Assembly (NCBI GenBank): GCA_028386065.3
Contig: JAKUCV010005684.1
Coordinates: 1-64,000, forward strand
Length of the DNA stretch: 64,000 nt
Reading direction: 5' to 3'
From: Turnera subulata
Taxonomy: Eukaryota; Streptophyta; Magnoliopsida; Malpighiales; Passifloraceae
Shown: positions 11,345 to 23,671 of the stretch, one piece after another
How positions within the stretch are numbered: the stretch's first letter is position 1
How the letters are laid out: each line of letters begins with the position of its first letter
Notes under the pieces: model-generated
What the model was told of the DNA's origin: nothing
The model's database searches: none
Seen by the model: only the letters and a program-made list of their open reading frames with translations
Made by a program: the position numbers and the translations under genes

Positions 11345-13210
11345 CTTACAAATTACTCATAAAATTACTTATAAAGAGGGACGGTATAAAATAGTTTGAA
11401 TGGGGATGGGTTAGGAGAAATATCCTTTCGTTAAAATGTTTTTTTGACGGATACAATTTTTCTACAAATAATTTCAAAATTTTTTCGTGAAATAAATTTT
11501 CTTTTAAGGTATTTTTAATTTTTTTTGAACCTTTTTTAAGAATCTTCTCATCTAAACTAAGACTGTTAAACACGAGTTTTTACCTTGAGTCGAAAAGTTC
11601 CGGTAAGAAATGTAACGTAAAAACGTATTGTAAAATCGTAAGAGTCTACCGAATTTAATTATTTCAATTATAATATTCGGTTGAAAAAAATTAAATTCAT
11701 AAATATTTCAATTATAACATTTGGTCTAAAATATTGCATTATTGATTTAATTCAACTCAGATTATCCAATATTATAAATTATAATTGAAGTTCAACTAGC
11801 CATTGCAACAAAAAAATTAACAATATATCATAAAAAATATATCACTTAGTACCATAAATTCAACGTTAAAATAAACATAAACGATATGTATCCAACAGAA
11901 ACACTATTGTACAAGGGTAACCAAGAATAGAGACCTAGAATAAAGGGTGTGAACTGAGGAAAGGGGAGGAGAAAAGAGAAGCCAATGTTGAAGATTTTTT
12001 TAATTAGAATTTTCGGTTTATGACTTGCTCTTCTAAACAAATCAACAGACTTTACTTTTGGGTTGCTAAAACTTGCACGGAATTTTAATTTTTTTTTTTT
12101 AAAAGCTTTATTAAACTCATCTAGTAAACTCGTACAAAATCGTTAAAAACGTAAGATTTTAACTGATTTTGTTGGTTCAACTCGTGATTTTATTCGATTT
12201 TATCCAATTATAGGTTTTATTAACGGTTTGATTCAATTTTCATATACAAAATCGAGAAAACATAAAAATATAAGAGTCAAAACGAATTTTTAACAGCCTT
12301 GATATAAACCTTAGAATCCCCAACGCAATTTTATTTGATGGAAAAAACAAGGGAAAGCTCTTACTACTTTATAGCCGATAAAAGAGACTAGTCGGCAAAA
12401 CCAAAGTGTCGGTCTCGAGGATTCATCATTGGTAGGAAGATATGAGACACCTCACCTATGCTTGTACAAGACAATACTTAACTTTAAGCAGAAAAAGTAT
12501 CTCGTGCATGTGTGTGCTAGTTAAAAACTCAAAATCATTTTAAGCATGCTATCAATCAACACATAAAAATATGCACATTTAGAAATATAAATAAAAACAA
12601 TAACAAGGAAAAATAAAAGAAAAGAAAAAGATTGAGTTGCGTCTCAAACCACTTCTTTTCTTTTAGAAACTAATTGATGCTTTCATTCATAAATAGCAAG
12701 AAGAAGAGGAGTACAGGAGCAAGTCATTGAGACAATGATAGTGCTGGATAAAGAAAATATAGCTAATAAGGAGGAAAAAATGCAGTAACATTGTGAAAGG
12801 AAAGGAAAAATAGGGAAAACAAAGAGGCACTACACATCATATAACTTCTTAACTGGATAACCTTACCATCCATTGTACATACCATGGTTCTGAGGAAGTT
12901 ATGTTAGGAAATGGCTCTTCTCTCCCAATTTCTCATGTTGGTTCTGCTACTATCCATGTCCCAAGTCACTCCTTCGCTCTTGATAATTCACTTCATGTTC
13001 CCACTGCAACCCACAACTTCTTCTCGGTTAGTTCCTTTGTTTCTACAAATAATGTTTCTGATGAATTTCTTCCTGACCGTTTTATTGTGAAGGATTTAAC
13101 CACGAAGAGCGTCCTGTACACCGAGTTGGGTAAGGATGACCTCTATCAACTTCCAGCGTTCCTTCCAGCCGCACAATGCGACCCTATCGACGTGGCATCA
13201 TCTTAGCATG
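11345..13210 (+). repeat. Duplicated chimeric block, copy 1
   Basis: It matches 36993-38690 over its length with many substitutions and indels, beginning at TTACAAATTACTCATAAAATT in both. The first ~1.5 kb is AT-rich and non-coding. The last ~0.3 kb is copia protein sequence, and the non-coding/copia junction is the same in both copies. Nothing identifies the non-coding part. Confidence 0.8.
12880..13206 (+). pseudogene. Copia protease/GAG-pre-integrase fragment
   Basis: This truncated piece of a copia polyprotein covers the region after the protease: GNGSSLPISHVGSATIHVPS, then DRFIVKDLTTKSVL and a Leu/Pro-rich end, stopping at TAG 13204. It starts mid-domain and lacks the catalytic protease motif. 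The same piece continues into integrase and RT in the other copy (from 38390) but here is lost after ~13210. It is open for about 100 codons yet is clearly a fragment. Confidence 0.75.
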
Positions 13211-13536
13211 CTCTCGAAGCTTCTTCAGAGTACGTTGAATGATCAAGCAACTACTAGACATCTTGGTTCAAAGTCTATCAAATCTTCACTCTAATTAATT
13301 AAGCTATTTGTTTTGGAGTTTCATGTCTTGTTCATCTTTGCTCTATTTGGTTGGGTTTGATGCTTTTTCTAATTGGGTAATTCGCTTTGAACTTTATTGT
13401 ATGATGTATATATTTTTAATGTTTCATTTACAAAATAATGTATCTATAATATGATCAAAATAAAGTGTATCTATAATTTACGCCACATATATTCACCAGT
13501 AAAACATAGAAACAGAAATGGAAATACATCCAAAAG
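13211..13536. other. No recognisable feature
   Basis: AT-rich sequence between the duplicated block and the Sirevirus 5' LTR. The last five bases (13532-13536, AAAAG) are the left target-site duplication of the Sirevirus. Confidence 0.5.
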
Positions 13537-14601
13537 TGTTGACAAAAAATTAGGATTAATCACCTCTTAATGTTAAACTATGATTAACCATGTTGATTAT
13601 ATAGTTTTGATGACTAACAAATTACAAGTGTGTTGCTAGCTTTGCTTGTGTTGATTTTCGCTTACAGGAAAAATTATGGTTTCTGCCGATACCATATCTC
13701 TGACATACGACATATGGCTTTTATTGATACCATTTCTGCGAAGCTGTCACTATCAACTTTTCGAGCATGTTGCATGTGGGCCTGCAAGCATTTAAATCAC
13801 ACTTCCAGCCGTTTGAATTAATGAACAAGTAAGAGGGAAGACTTTATGGAAGTGCAGAAGATGTTCCCACCTAACTCCTACTCAACTCCATAAGGTGGTC
13901 CAAGCTTTCCAGATTTGGTAATACTTTTCAACCAAGGAGTTGACATGCATAACGGCACCAAACTGAAGCTTTTATGAACTGAAGTCAACTGGAGTACAAG
14001 GAGCCGTTGCAGGAGCTTATCCCCTGCACTCAGATTCTATAAAGATGGATGTTTACACCTCTGGAAGTCCATCCCAGTAATTGTGCAAAAACTGAGTGTA
14101 TACTTGTGCTAAAAGATTTGGTATCTGATCTGGTTTTTCAACTTATAGTGTGAAACACTTTCTAAGGGGTAATTTGTAAGCAAAACTTGGTTTAGCTTTG
14201 TTGGGTACTCAAGTCTAGGATTAGGTTTGAGGGTAGGTTAGAGCTTAGCCTGTGAAAAGCTTGTAAAGGTTAGAGCTTAGCCTGTGAAAAGCTTATAAAG
14301 GTTTGAGCTTAGCCCAGAAAAGCTTGTGTTTGTAAAGGTTAAGGTTGATCCCACAAAAACCTAAGTATAGTGAGTGTTTGAAATCCTAAAGGAAAGAACC
14401 TTTACGTAGTAGAGGTACCTAGTGAGGGGGAACAACTCTAAAAAATCTGTCTCAAATTCTCTTTGCCCTCCTTACTCGATTGTTACTTTAAGCACTCATC
14501 TCACATCGCTATTATTAGGTTTCTCAAAAACCAGATCTCACAGTTCGAAAAAGTCTAAAGCCTAATTCACCCCTCCCCTCTTAGGCACTTTTGGGCCTAC
14601 A
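13537..14601 (+). repeat. 5' LTR of the Sirevirus
   Basis: It pairs with 34544-35621. A CTATAAAG box near 14037-14044 is a candidate TATA element. It contains repeated GCTTAGCC...GAAAAGCTT segments (14230-14340) and a GGTTTCTCAAAAACC palindrome at 14518-14532. Confidence 0.9.
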
Positions 14602-14603
14602 TT

Positions 14604-14615
14604 TGGTAGCAGAGC
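14604..14615 (+). other. Sirevirus primer binding site
   Basis: TGGTAGCAGAGC sits two bases after the 5' LTR. It resembles the iMet primer site with one changed position. Confidence 0.8.
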
Positions 14616-14657
14616 GAGGTCTCTTTATGTTAGGACTAATCACCTAGAGCAAAGATC

Positions 14658-16500
14658 ATGGCTTTTGAGGGAACAAGCGTGAACAAGGCACCATATTTTG
14701 ATGGGGCAAACTTTGATTATTTGAAGTTTCATATGAAGATCTTCCTTGAAGGAAAGGACATTGAAATGTGGCATATTGTCCAGAATCCTTACAACAGGCC
14801 GAACAGTCCTACGCATCTCTGGACTGATGATGAAATGAAGAGAGCTAAGCTTGATGCTCATGCCAAAAATTCTCTTGTGTGGAATCAGTGAGTGAGTTTC
14901 AAAGGGTTGGGTCTTGTGAAACCACTATTGAAATCTAGAGGTTATTGTGCATCACTCATGAAGGCACAAACCAAGTCAAAGAATCAAGGCTCAATCGTTT
15001 AGCTCGAGAATATGAGCTATTTCAATTGGTTCCTGGTGAAACTATCCATGCAATGGACACACGGTTCACTATTCTCTACAACAATCTTGCATCACTTGGA
15101 AAAGTGTTGACACGTAGAGAAAAAGTTGTAAAAGTTCTAAGGTCACTTCCCAAAGAATGGGAACCTAAAGTGACTACCATTGAGGAAGCACAAAATCTGA
15201 ATTTGCTTTCTTATGATGAGTTGATTGGCAAACTAATTTGTCATGGTGACAAAATTTAGCCAAAAAGGAAAGATGTCGTTCTGAAGGTCCAGGAACCAAA
15301 CAATGATGATGACAGCGACTCTGATGTGGCTCTCCTTACTAGGAGATTCGCTAGGTACCTTAAGATGAAGAAGCAACTGAAAGGGAAGAATCTTAAGGAT
15401 ACAAAAGCTGAGGAGTCCAAGAAGGATCCTCTAGTGTGCTTCGGATGCAATCGTCCTGGACACATCAAGTCTAAATGTCCTTATCAAAAGAAGGGCCGAT
15501 CTGGTTTTTGAAAAACAAAGGCAAAGAAGGCTATGGTTGCGTGGGATGATTCAGACTCCTCAAACGATTCTGATGTCGAAGAGGAGACAAACCTATGTTT
15601 CATGGCCCAAGAAGATTCTGAGGTAACAGACTCTACTGATCTTAATCTTGATGAATTACTTGATGCTTTTGACGAATTGCATGTCAAATATAAGCAAGTA
15701 GTCAAGAAAAACAAAGAATATAAAAAGAAGATTGATTTGCTTGAATTTGATGAGGAAGCAAATAAAAATGAAAATGAAAAACGTAGTTTGACTAATGTTG
15801 ATACTATGAAAGTCTGTGATGATTTAAAGACTGAAAAGTTTGCTCTAAAGAATGCCTATGATGAACTTGAAAAGGGATATGTTTGTAAGAATGATATGTG
15901 TAAAGTCCTAGAAAATAAAAAAGGTGTTCTTGAGAAGCATGTTAGTGACCTAAAAACTTCTCTTAAGAAATTCACTGGTAGTACTATTAATCTGAATATG
16001 TTGTTAGGACAATAAAGAAATCCTATGCAAAAAGAAGGATTAGGTGCTACTCATTTGGTTGTTGAAAAATCAAATCATACTATACGATTTGTAAGGGCGG
16101 AATCTAGTGTGCCATATAAACGTGACACCTCACACCTAAGTAGTGATAGGACACACAAGTATGTGAACAACACAACTTCAGGGTCAAGTATGTCAATTCT
16201 GGTTGCTAGAAAACCAAATAGGAAGAACATGTCATACAGGCCAAATCTGGTTTTTAACAAACCAAATCATAGAGTGTAGTCGCACGGATTTAGAAGAAGC
16301 ACTTATGTATACCCTTCTAGGAAACATATGCATACATGTTATCATGCACCACACATTACTTGCTATTACTGTGGAAAGAATGGTCATGGTATCAAAGCAT
16401 GCAGGTTTAGAAAGAAAAATGAAAATGTTAGATACGTGTGGGTTCCAAAAGGAATCAGATCTAACACCACAGGACCCAAATTAGTTTGGGTACCTAAAAC
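14658..16500 (+). pseudogene. Sirevirus gag (capsid/nucleocapsid), broken
   Basis: Gag would package element RNA into virus-like particles. The start at 14658 (MAFEGTSVNKAPYFDG) matches the typical Sirevirus gag opening, about 40 bases after the primer site. A TGA at 14889 and a frame change precede the next block (14945-15259; RLAREYELFQ, LRSLPKEWEPKVTTIEEA), which is the retrotransposon gag core. A CX2CX4HX4C zinc knuckle (CFGCNRPGHIKSKC) lies near 15438-15480. An acidic, coiled-coil-like region (15533-16015) follows. Near 16350-16400 a second knuckle-like ...CYYCGKNGH...-type segment can be made out in another frame (ITYCGKNGHG-like; reading disturbed). At least five interruptions are present, so no functional gag can be made. 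Confidence 0.85.
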
Positions 16501-16517
16501 CTAATCATTTTCTGTAG

Positions 16518-18985
16518 GTGACAAGGAATGAATGGATCTTAGAAAGTGGATGCTTAAGGCATATGACAGGAGAAGTATCCATGTTTTCATCCCTAACCAT
16601 GAAAGACCGAGGAAAAGTAACTTTTGGGGACAAGTCCAGAAGACAAATTCTCGGGTTTGGTAACATTGATTGTACTCCATCTATTGTACAAGTTTTACTT
16701 GTTGATAATCTCAAATACAATTTGCTTAGTGTGAGCCAACTCTGTGATAAGTTGAAGCTTCTAAATGCTTAGCTAGTTCAGTAGATGAAGAAGTGGTTTT
16801 TACTAGTACAAAAAAAGGAAATATCTACTCTATATCCTTTGATAATGCTACTAACCCTGAACTCAAGAGTTTAAGTGCAAGGACTAAAACACCAACCCTA
16901 TGGCACATAAGGCTAGGGCATGCCAACTGGGACCTTATCTCTAGGTTATCAACCAAGATGTTGGTGAAAGGTTTACCCACTCTAAAATATGAAAAAGAAG
17001 CTACATGTCGTGCATGTCAACTTGGTAAACAGGTTAAAAGTCCCTTTAAACCCAAGCATGCTATCTCTACAACTAGACCTCTTGAATTGTTGCATATGGA
17101 TTTGTTTGGACCAATGAGAACCACGAGTATAGGTGGTAAAAGATATATTTTTGTCATAGTTGATGATTACTCAAGATATACATGGGTTATATTTATTGCT
17201 CATAAGGATCGTGCATGTGATGAGTTCAATACTCTTGTTAGACGATTACAAAATGAAAAAGGATATAAAATTTAAAAAATAAGAAGTGATCATGGAGGAG
17301 AATTTGATAATCTTACCTTCAATCATTTCTGTGAGCAAAGTGGCATAGTACACACTTTTTCGACTCCTAGAACACCTCAACAAAATGGTGTTGTTAAAAA
17401 GAAGAATTAAACTTTGCAAGAAATGGCTAGAACTATGTTTAATGAGCATAAGTTACCAACATATTTATGGGCAGAGGGTGTGAACACAGCGTGCTATATT
17501 TTAAATAGAGTCTCTATGCGGCCTATAATTGAAAAGACACCCTATAAGATTTGGTATGAGAAGAAACCAAATATTTCTTACTTTCGGGTCTTTGGGTCTA
17601 AACGCTATATTCTGAATACAAAGGATAACCTTGATAAGTTTGAGGCAAAATCTGTTGATGGCATTTTCCTTGGCTATTCTACAACCAGTAAAGCTTATCG
17701 TATCTATAACAAGATAAATATGGTTGTTGAAGAAACCATACATGCTGTGTTTAATGAAACTGACCCGTGTGATCTAAGTATTGAAGAAGATGCAGATATT
17801 ACTCATGATGCTCAACCACAGGTTATAAACATTGATATCCCATCTGATGAAAATGATGAGGAACTACCTGTATTAGTTCCACATGATGCATCACAACAAC
17901 AACATGACAATCTGCCAGATCTGGTTAGAGAAAAATCCGAAGTCACTACACAAGCCTCAGCTTCACAACGCACTCCAAGAAATGTTAAAGCATCCAGAGG
18001 ACTTTCAACTGATGCTATTCTTGGTGATATCACCAGAGGTGTAATCACAAGGTTATCTATGTGAAATGTGAACACACACCTTGCATTTTTATCACAAATT
18101 GAGCCCAAGAATGCACATGATGCCACTTAAGACGAATTTTGGATCAATGCAATGCAAGAGGAACTGAACCAGTTCAAAAGGAGTGATGTGTGGGCGCTAG
18201 TATCCAGACCACCTGAATACCCTGTCATTAGGACAAAATGGGTTTTCAGAAACAAACTTGATGAATCTGGTATTTTGGTAAGAAAAAAAACAAGGTTAGT
18301 TGCTCAAGGCTATACTCAAGAAGAAGATATTGATTATGATGAGACTTTTGCTCCTATTGCTAGGTTAGAATCTATTCGCATGCTACTTGTCTTTGCATCA
18401 TTTATATCATTCAAATTATATCAAATGGATGTTAAAATTGCATTTTTAAATGGCTTTATTAAGGAAGAAGTCTATGTTGAACAACCACTGGGTTTTGAAA
18501 GTTATGAACATCTAGATTATGTTTACAAACTTAAAAAGGCATTATATGGGCTAAAACAAGCTCCTAGAGCATGGTACGATAGACTAGGTTCATATCTTGT
18601 GTCTAAGGGTTTTAGGAGAGGTAAAGTTGATTCTACTTTATTTTTCAAAACATGCAACGATGATGTGATCATTGCAAATTTATGTTGATGATATTCTATT
18701 TGGTACTACTAATGATCTTCTTTGTAAGGACTTTGAGAAACTTATGCACAGTGAGTTTGAGATGAGTATGATGGGTGAACTCACGTAATTTCTGGAATTT
18801 CAAGTTAAACAACTTGATGGTGGCATCTTCATAAATCAAGCGTAGTATATCCGAGAGTTACTTAAGAGATTTGGTATAGATGCAACCAAATCTAGTCCTA
18901 CGCCTATGAGTACTTCGACTAAGCTTGACAAGGATGAGAATGGTAAGGATGTTGATTTCAAGATGTATCGAGGCATGATAGGTAG
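16518..18985 (+). pseudogene. Sirevirus pol, 5' part: protease, integrase, RT (broken)
   Basis: Domains appear in copia order. The protease has WILESGCLRHMTG: the catalytic DSG is changed to ESG (codon 16542-16544). GAG-pre-integrase LWHIRLGHANWD is near 16900. The integrase core includes HMDLFGPM and VDDYSRY. At the normally acidic third catalytic position the sequence reads GVVKKKN (Lys codon 17396-17398) followed at once by a stop (17408). RT spans 18152-18780 with IRTKWVFRNKLDE, KIAFLNG and ALYGLKQAPRAW, then a frameshift before the YVDD motif (~18682-18693). Stops also occur at 17273, 18062, 18787 and 18843. Coding is cut at YRGMIGS by the Tat element and resumes at 29689. Confidence 0.9.
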
Positions 18986-19593
18986 TGCGAACACCCGAAT
19001 TTGACCCATGAAAATTATATTGAGATTAGACTCCAAACATGCTTGAATCATAAGATTGATGAGTTAGTCTTGGGTTGAAGCATGGATGGGGTTTAATTTT
19101 AGTAGAATTTATACGTTACAGTAATTAAGACTTTTATATGCCTAGGATTAATGAGACGATTTAATCATAAGATATGTTAAGGACTAAATTGCTAAAATGT
19201 ATTTTATCTCATTAAATTTGGGCTTGTTTATTTATTAAACCCAATTATATTTATTCTTGGGTTGAAGATAAATGTAAGGGTCCAATTTAATAAGGTATGG
19301 ACTTTTCTACAGAGTTGCACAGCCCATTAACACCTTGCTTGCAGACAAATTTAGCTCTGATTTTCGTGAAAAATCAGAGTTAAATCATTCCTTAATAGCA
19401 AGAATGTTTTTGGTATGATTTTGGCTTAAAATGAGGAATCAATGTGTAATTAGTCAATTAGGAGATGATTGAGAGGAGTAGTAATCAAGAAAGCAGAGGA
19501 TTTTGGGCAGTCTAGGGGTTAATTATGCGGTAGGATCAATCAGGGAGGAATTAAGGGAGAATCGGAACCGAAAAAAGAAAGACCGGGTGAGAC

Positions 19594-19708
19594 GCGCAGG
19601 CGCGAGCGGTCATCTCGGGATGACCGCCGGGCCTGGGCGGTCTTCCACCTATGACCGCCCGGCCTGGCTGTCATCCATAGGATGATTGCCGGCCATGGCG
19701 GTCATGCA
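19594..19708. repeat. Alternating GACCGCC/GGCGGTC hairpin block, 5' LTR
   Basis: Short motifs GCGGTCAT and ATGACCGC alternate, so adjacent copies pair. One stem-loop is GCGGTCAT-CTCGGG-ATGACCGC. Another is formed by GGGCGGTC and GACCGCCC about 10 bases apart. A third, weaker copy is GGCTGTCAT...ATGATTGCC. The block lies ~125 bp upstream of the TATA box and recurs in the 3' LTR (28695-28795) and, in mirror orientation, at 25637-25740. Confidence 0.85.
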
Positions 19709-19830
19709 CACCCAGAAATGCGTTTTCTCCCCGATTTTCGCCCGTAATTTGATTCTACCCGGTTTTGGCCCAGATTTTTGGCCATTACCTTGATCATTAA
19801 GTTGGTCTACGCTCTTAGGCTACCCAGAAC

Positions 19831-19842
19831 ACTATAAATAGG
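19831..19842 (+). promoter_or_regulatory. LTR promoter TATA box (Tat element)
   Basis: ACTATAAATAGG is a strong TATA box, conserved in the 3' LTR near 28921-28932. It is followed by pyrimidine-rich CTTCTTCTCAC, a plausible initiator region. Confidence 0.7.
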
Positions 19843-20600
19843 ACCTTCTTCTCACATTTCAAGGGACACACATTCTATTACACAAACACTCTTCATAAAG
19901 CTTTGAAGCTTGGAGAAACTATTTCTCTCCAAGCTTAAGAGATAGTTTCATAGGCAAAACTCTGGAAGAATTTCGTGGGTAGCATCATCCATTGAAGGTA
20001 GAAAAGGGGAAAATCAAGAAGAACTCCAAAATTGAGTTGAGGAGTGGGAGGAAATTGTGTGGGAGGTACAACCCAAACCAAGGAGCTAGAGGAGGACTAC
20101 AAGAGCTAATCTAATCCCTTTTTGTCTGACCAATTATTGTTGAGATGTTGATGTTGATGATGGTGTGATTTTTGTGATGCCATGTCAAGAACTATGTGGG
20201 CTTTGAACCCAGTCGCCGGGGTACGTAGGTGGTTTCTAGTGGTGGAAACTCAAGCCCAATCTTCTTCTTCTCCCCTTTCTTTTTAATATTCAGTTATTAT
20301 GTGTTTTGGTGCTCACACTTGCACACTCGCACAAGGCATACAAAATCCTCTAATTGCACAAAGTTTCGCCACAACATGGATGGGTGCCTAACACCTTCCC
20401 ATCCATGACGAATCCCCGGGTCCAGCATCTTTGGTTCGTTATCCGGTTGTCTAAATGGAGTCACATGAAGGGTTTTTCCCAAGTTTTTGTCCCTTAATAA
20501 AATTTGGGTGGCGACTCTAAAGATGTTGGATGATGGTTATGAAGAAGGTGTAAAGGAAAGGTGAATAGGCCCAAGTGATTTTGGGTCGGGTATTCATAGC

Positions 20601-20618
20601 TGGCGACTCCACTGGGGA
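20601..20618 (+). other. Primer binding site of the Tat/Ogre-like element
   Basis: TGGCGACTCCACTGGGGA follows the 5' LTR. A primer site of this form is typical of Ogre/Tat elements, where a tRNA-Arg primer has been proposed. The tRNA identity is from memory of that family. Confidence 0.75.
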
Positions 20619-21109
20619 TTTTGAGGATTCAAGAAACCTTGTGCAATTATTGAATTTTGTATGTCTTTTTATGTGTCATCATAAGTGCCCTGCATTCATG
20701 ACAAATGTTGTGAAGCCCTTAACGTTAGAGGGCCAGGGGATCCAAGTCCCCTACAATGCTTTCTTTAAGCGATAGTGGCTTGTGTGAACCGGTTTCTCGC
20801 TGCTCATGCAATGATAGGGATTAATGGGCCTTGGACCTCACGCGATATTTTTTGTCACATGTGAGTAGCCCAAACTATTCCTTAGCGGTAGTCTTTTAGC
20901 CCCCAACCAGCCACATACCTTGAGCATCTCATGCATGATGAATCAATAGGTGTTGCGTGCATTTGAGTGCCTGTTGTTGTGAGTTCAAGTAGAAATACAT
21001 GAGGTGCCCCCTCGTTCATTCCTCCATATATAAATCTAGAAAGACATGTGTGAGAAAGTCCTTGAGGAGTCGAAGACCCTGACACCAGTCTTTTAAATAT
21101 TAGGACAAC
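20619..21109 (+). other. Untranslated leader of the Tat element
   Basis: There is no coding signature between the primer binding site and the gag start at 21110. Short open stretches on both strands have no domain. Confidence 0.55.
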
Positions 21110-22519
21110 ATGAGTGAGGAAAATGGTGCCAAAGTGCCTGAGAAAATTCTGAACTTACACAAGGATCCGAATATCGTGGAAGTACTCCAAGCCCTGAAGA
21201 AAGGGAAGATGGTGTCCCCTGGGAGTAATGTGGGAAAAAATTCAAAATCGGATGGCGAGCATAATGTAGTGATAGTTCAGGATAGTGATTCGGTGGCGCC
21301 AGAATCTAAGGGAGATGGGGAGAGACTTAGAAGACTTGAGGACCTCTTGAAAACCATGAAGAAGAAAGAGGACGATTGGAATTTAGATCGCCTGTCTTTG
21401 TTTCTCGAGGCCCGTTTGCCTGAAAAATTGAAGATGCCAGATATCGAGAAGTTCAATGGAACAGGATGTCCCACAACTCATCTGAAGATCTATGAGAGGA
21501 TGCTGCAACCTATGGGGATTGGGCCTGAATTAATGACCCAATTGTTCCAAAGAACTTTATCTTGAGAAGCTTTGAGGTGGTTCATGACCTTGGATGAGAG
21601 CAAGATAAGAAAATGGGAGGACCTCTGTAAAGAATTCCTAAACCAGTATAACTATAACACTGAGGTGGATGTGACCAAAAGGGATCTCGAGACAACCAAG
21701 CAAGAAGCTCAAGAGACGTTTTCCACTTACATCTCGAGATGGCATAACAAAGCATCTTTGATGGTGGACAGACCCACAGAAGAAGATCAAGTGCAGATGG
21801 TGATCAAGAACCTACAACCGATTTACTAAGATCGGATGGTTGGCAATTATTATGCCAATTTTAAAGCACTCATTGGGGAGGGAATACAACTAGAAGATGC
21901 TATTAGCTTGGGAAAGATCAGGATGCCTACGGACGCCTCTAGAAGGAGTTTTAATGCGCCCCTAGGAAAAAAACACGCCGAAGTAAATCATGTCGCTGTT
22001 CAGACCCTACTACAAGTTGAGTCGAATAAAAGGGAGTTTACTCCCCTCCCTATGTCTTTAGGAAAGATGATGCAGAAGTGTGTGGAAAAGAATTTACTGC
22101 AGCCCCTGGAACCAAAATCTGGACTTCCCTATGGAGGGGACCCTAATAAATTCTGCGGATTCCATCAGGCGGCTGGGCATGCTACAGACAACTGCGTCCG
22201 ACTTCGGCTTGAGATCCAGGATTTAATAGAAAGGAATGAAATAATTCTGCCCAAAAGGCCGAATACCAAGTCAAATCCCCAGCCCTTACTCGGAGAGGTC
22301 GGTATGATGGAGGTCGACTCCAAGCCTGAACTACCATGCTGTGTGCTCGATCTAAGCTGGTATGAAGACTCTGATGAAGAAGTTGATGTCATCACTAGAT
22401 CAGGAAGAGTGGCGAGAAGGGTTCCCCTTCGCCTAGAAGAACCGAAAGAAATAACGGATCCTGAAGAAGACATGGTGATAAAACAATTGAAGAAGACTCA
22501 GGCCAATATCTCTATCTGA
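21110..22519 (+). pseudogene. Tat/Ogre gag, two internal stops
   Basis: Gag forms the element's particle and binds its RNA. The start MSEENGAKVPEKILNLHKD at 21110 follows the leader. A basic/acidic linker leads into the capsid core (ALRWFMTLDESKIRKWEDL near 21568-21625, then YISRWHNKASLMVDRP near 21727). The zinc-finger-like FCGFHQAAGHATDNC motif near 22150-22200 is the Tat-specific form (C-X2-H type) and not the copia CCHC. One frame runs the whole length. It is interrupted only by TGA at 21563-21565 and TAA at 21827-21829, with a TGA at 22517. The pattern indicates point-mutation decay without frameshift. Confidence 0.85.
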
Positions 22520-23671
22520 GGTTAACTAATGTCATCTAGCCCACATTGAGAAAAGGTACTCCAAACCTTAAGCAAGGCTCATGTCCCCATTGATACCGCA
22601 CCAGATGCATTGGCCAACATGATAGCTTCAGTAGAAGTTGACAATCAGATATCCTTCTCGGACAAAGACCTCCGCTCGGGTAGGGAAGCCCATATTGATG
22701 CCCTATACATAACCGTTCAGGCCAAGGAAAGTCAGATATCCTTGGTATTAATAGATAATGGATCCACCCTAAATCTCTGTCCATTAAAAACCGCGAGTTC
22801 CTTAGGATTTGGAGTTGCGGATTTCTTACCCTCCCGAACTATGGTCAGGGCATATGACAATGCCAGAAGAGAAGTGTTGGGCATGATAAAGCTGGAAGTC
22901 ACCATCGGGCCCGCCCCTTTTTTGGTAGAGTTCCAAGTGCTCGACATCGCATCGAGTTTCAATTTGCTCCTTGGAAGAACATGGTTGTACCAAGCCCGAG
23001 CTATAGCCTCCACCTTACATCAGATGTTGCGATTCCCTTATAAAGGGGGGGATAGTCACCATTAAAGGAGAATGGCTGAAAAGAATATCAAACCGATATT
23101 TGGGATCGAAGAAGAAGAAGAGGTGCCTTTATCCGGTTTTGTTTTTGAATCTATCAGTACCATAATAATAGATAAGCCCATTATGAGACCCCCTTATTAT
23201 GACCCATTTGGCAATTCATTGGTTATGAGCATAATGGGAAAGATGAAGTATTTTCCGATTATAGGGTTAGGAAGGAGGCAGCAAGGAGTGTTAGAGGTCC
23301 CTGAAATTTTGAGTATTGTTCTTCCTTTTGGTTTGGGCTATGTTCCGACCCCGGCAGAGCTGGAAGAGCAAAAGGTGAAGAACCAAGCTAAGGCAGCAGC
23401 CCGCAAGAACAAACGGGAATGGAATTTTCCTATGACTCCATAATTCAAAACACTGAATGGATATTTTGTGAAGGAAGGAGAGGACTTTCCCTTTAGTGAC
23501 TTCTCTGAACCATGGTTGTGTAGCATCACAAAGACCAGAAAACCGGGATTTGAGCTATTCTTTGACTGTTATCCCGAAGAACTAAGGGAGGAAGAGGAAG
23601 AAGAAAAGAGGATAGACAAAGACGAGGAATTTGGTTGTAGGCATCTCTTTGGGGAAGGTGGGATCGCTTGA
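22520..23671 (+). pseudogene. Tat/Ogre aspartic protease and downstream region, broken
   Basis: The protease cleaves the polyprotein. After two stops in the gag-protease linker, the frame carries PDALANMIASVEVDNQISFS, then the active-site motif LVLIDNGSTLNLCP at ~22740-22780 (DNGS, usual for Tat) and the second protease strand FQVLDIASSFNLLLGRTWL near 22930-22990. A run of seven G at 23045-23051 sits where the frame becomes uncertain. From 23072 a 123-codon stretch with IIGLGRRQQGVLEVPEILS and GLGYVPTPAELEEQK matches the region Ogre/Tat elements place between protease and RT. It stops at 23441, and a last piece runs 23468-23671 (acidic tail). RT never follows. Confidence 0.8.

Larger units (their letters stand above)
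18986..20596 (+). repeat. 5' LTR of the Tat/Ogre-like element
   Basis: It matches 28136-29688 closely apart from an extra ~58 bp around 19500-19560. It includes the hairpin block at 19594-19708, a TATA box at 19831-19842 and an AATAAAATTT stretch near 20495 that could serve in polyadenylation. The terminal two bases are ambiguous (ends 20596 or 20598). Confidence 0.9.
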
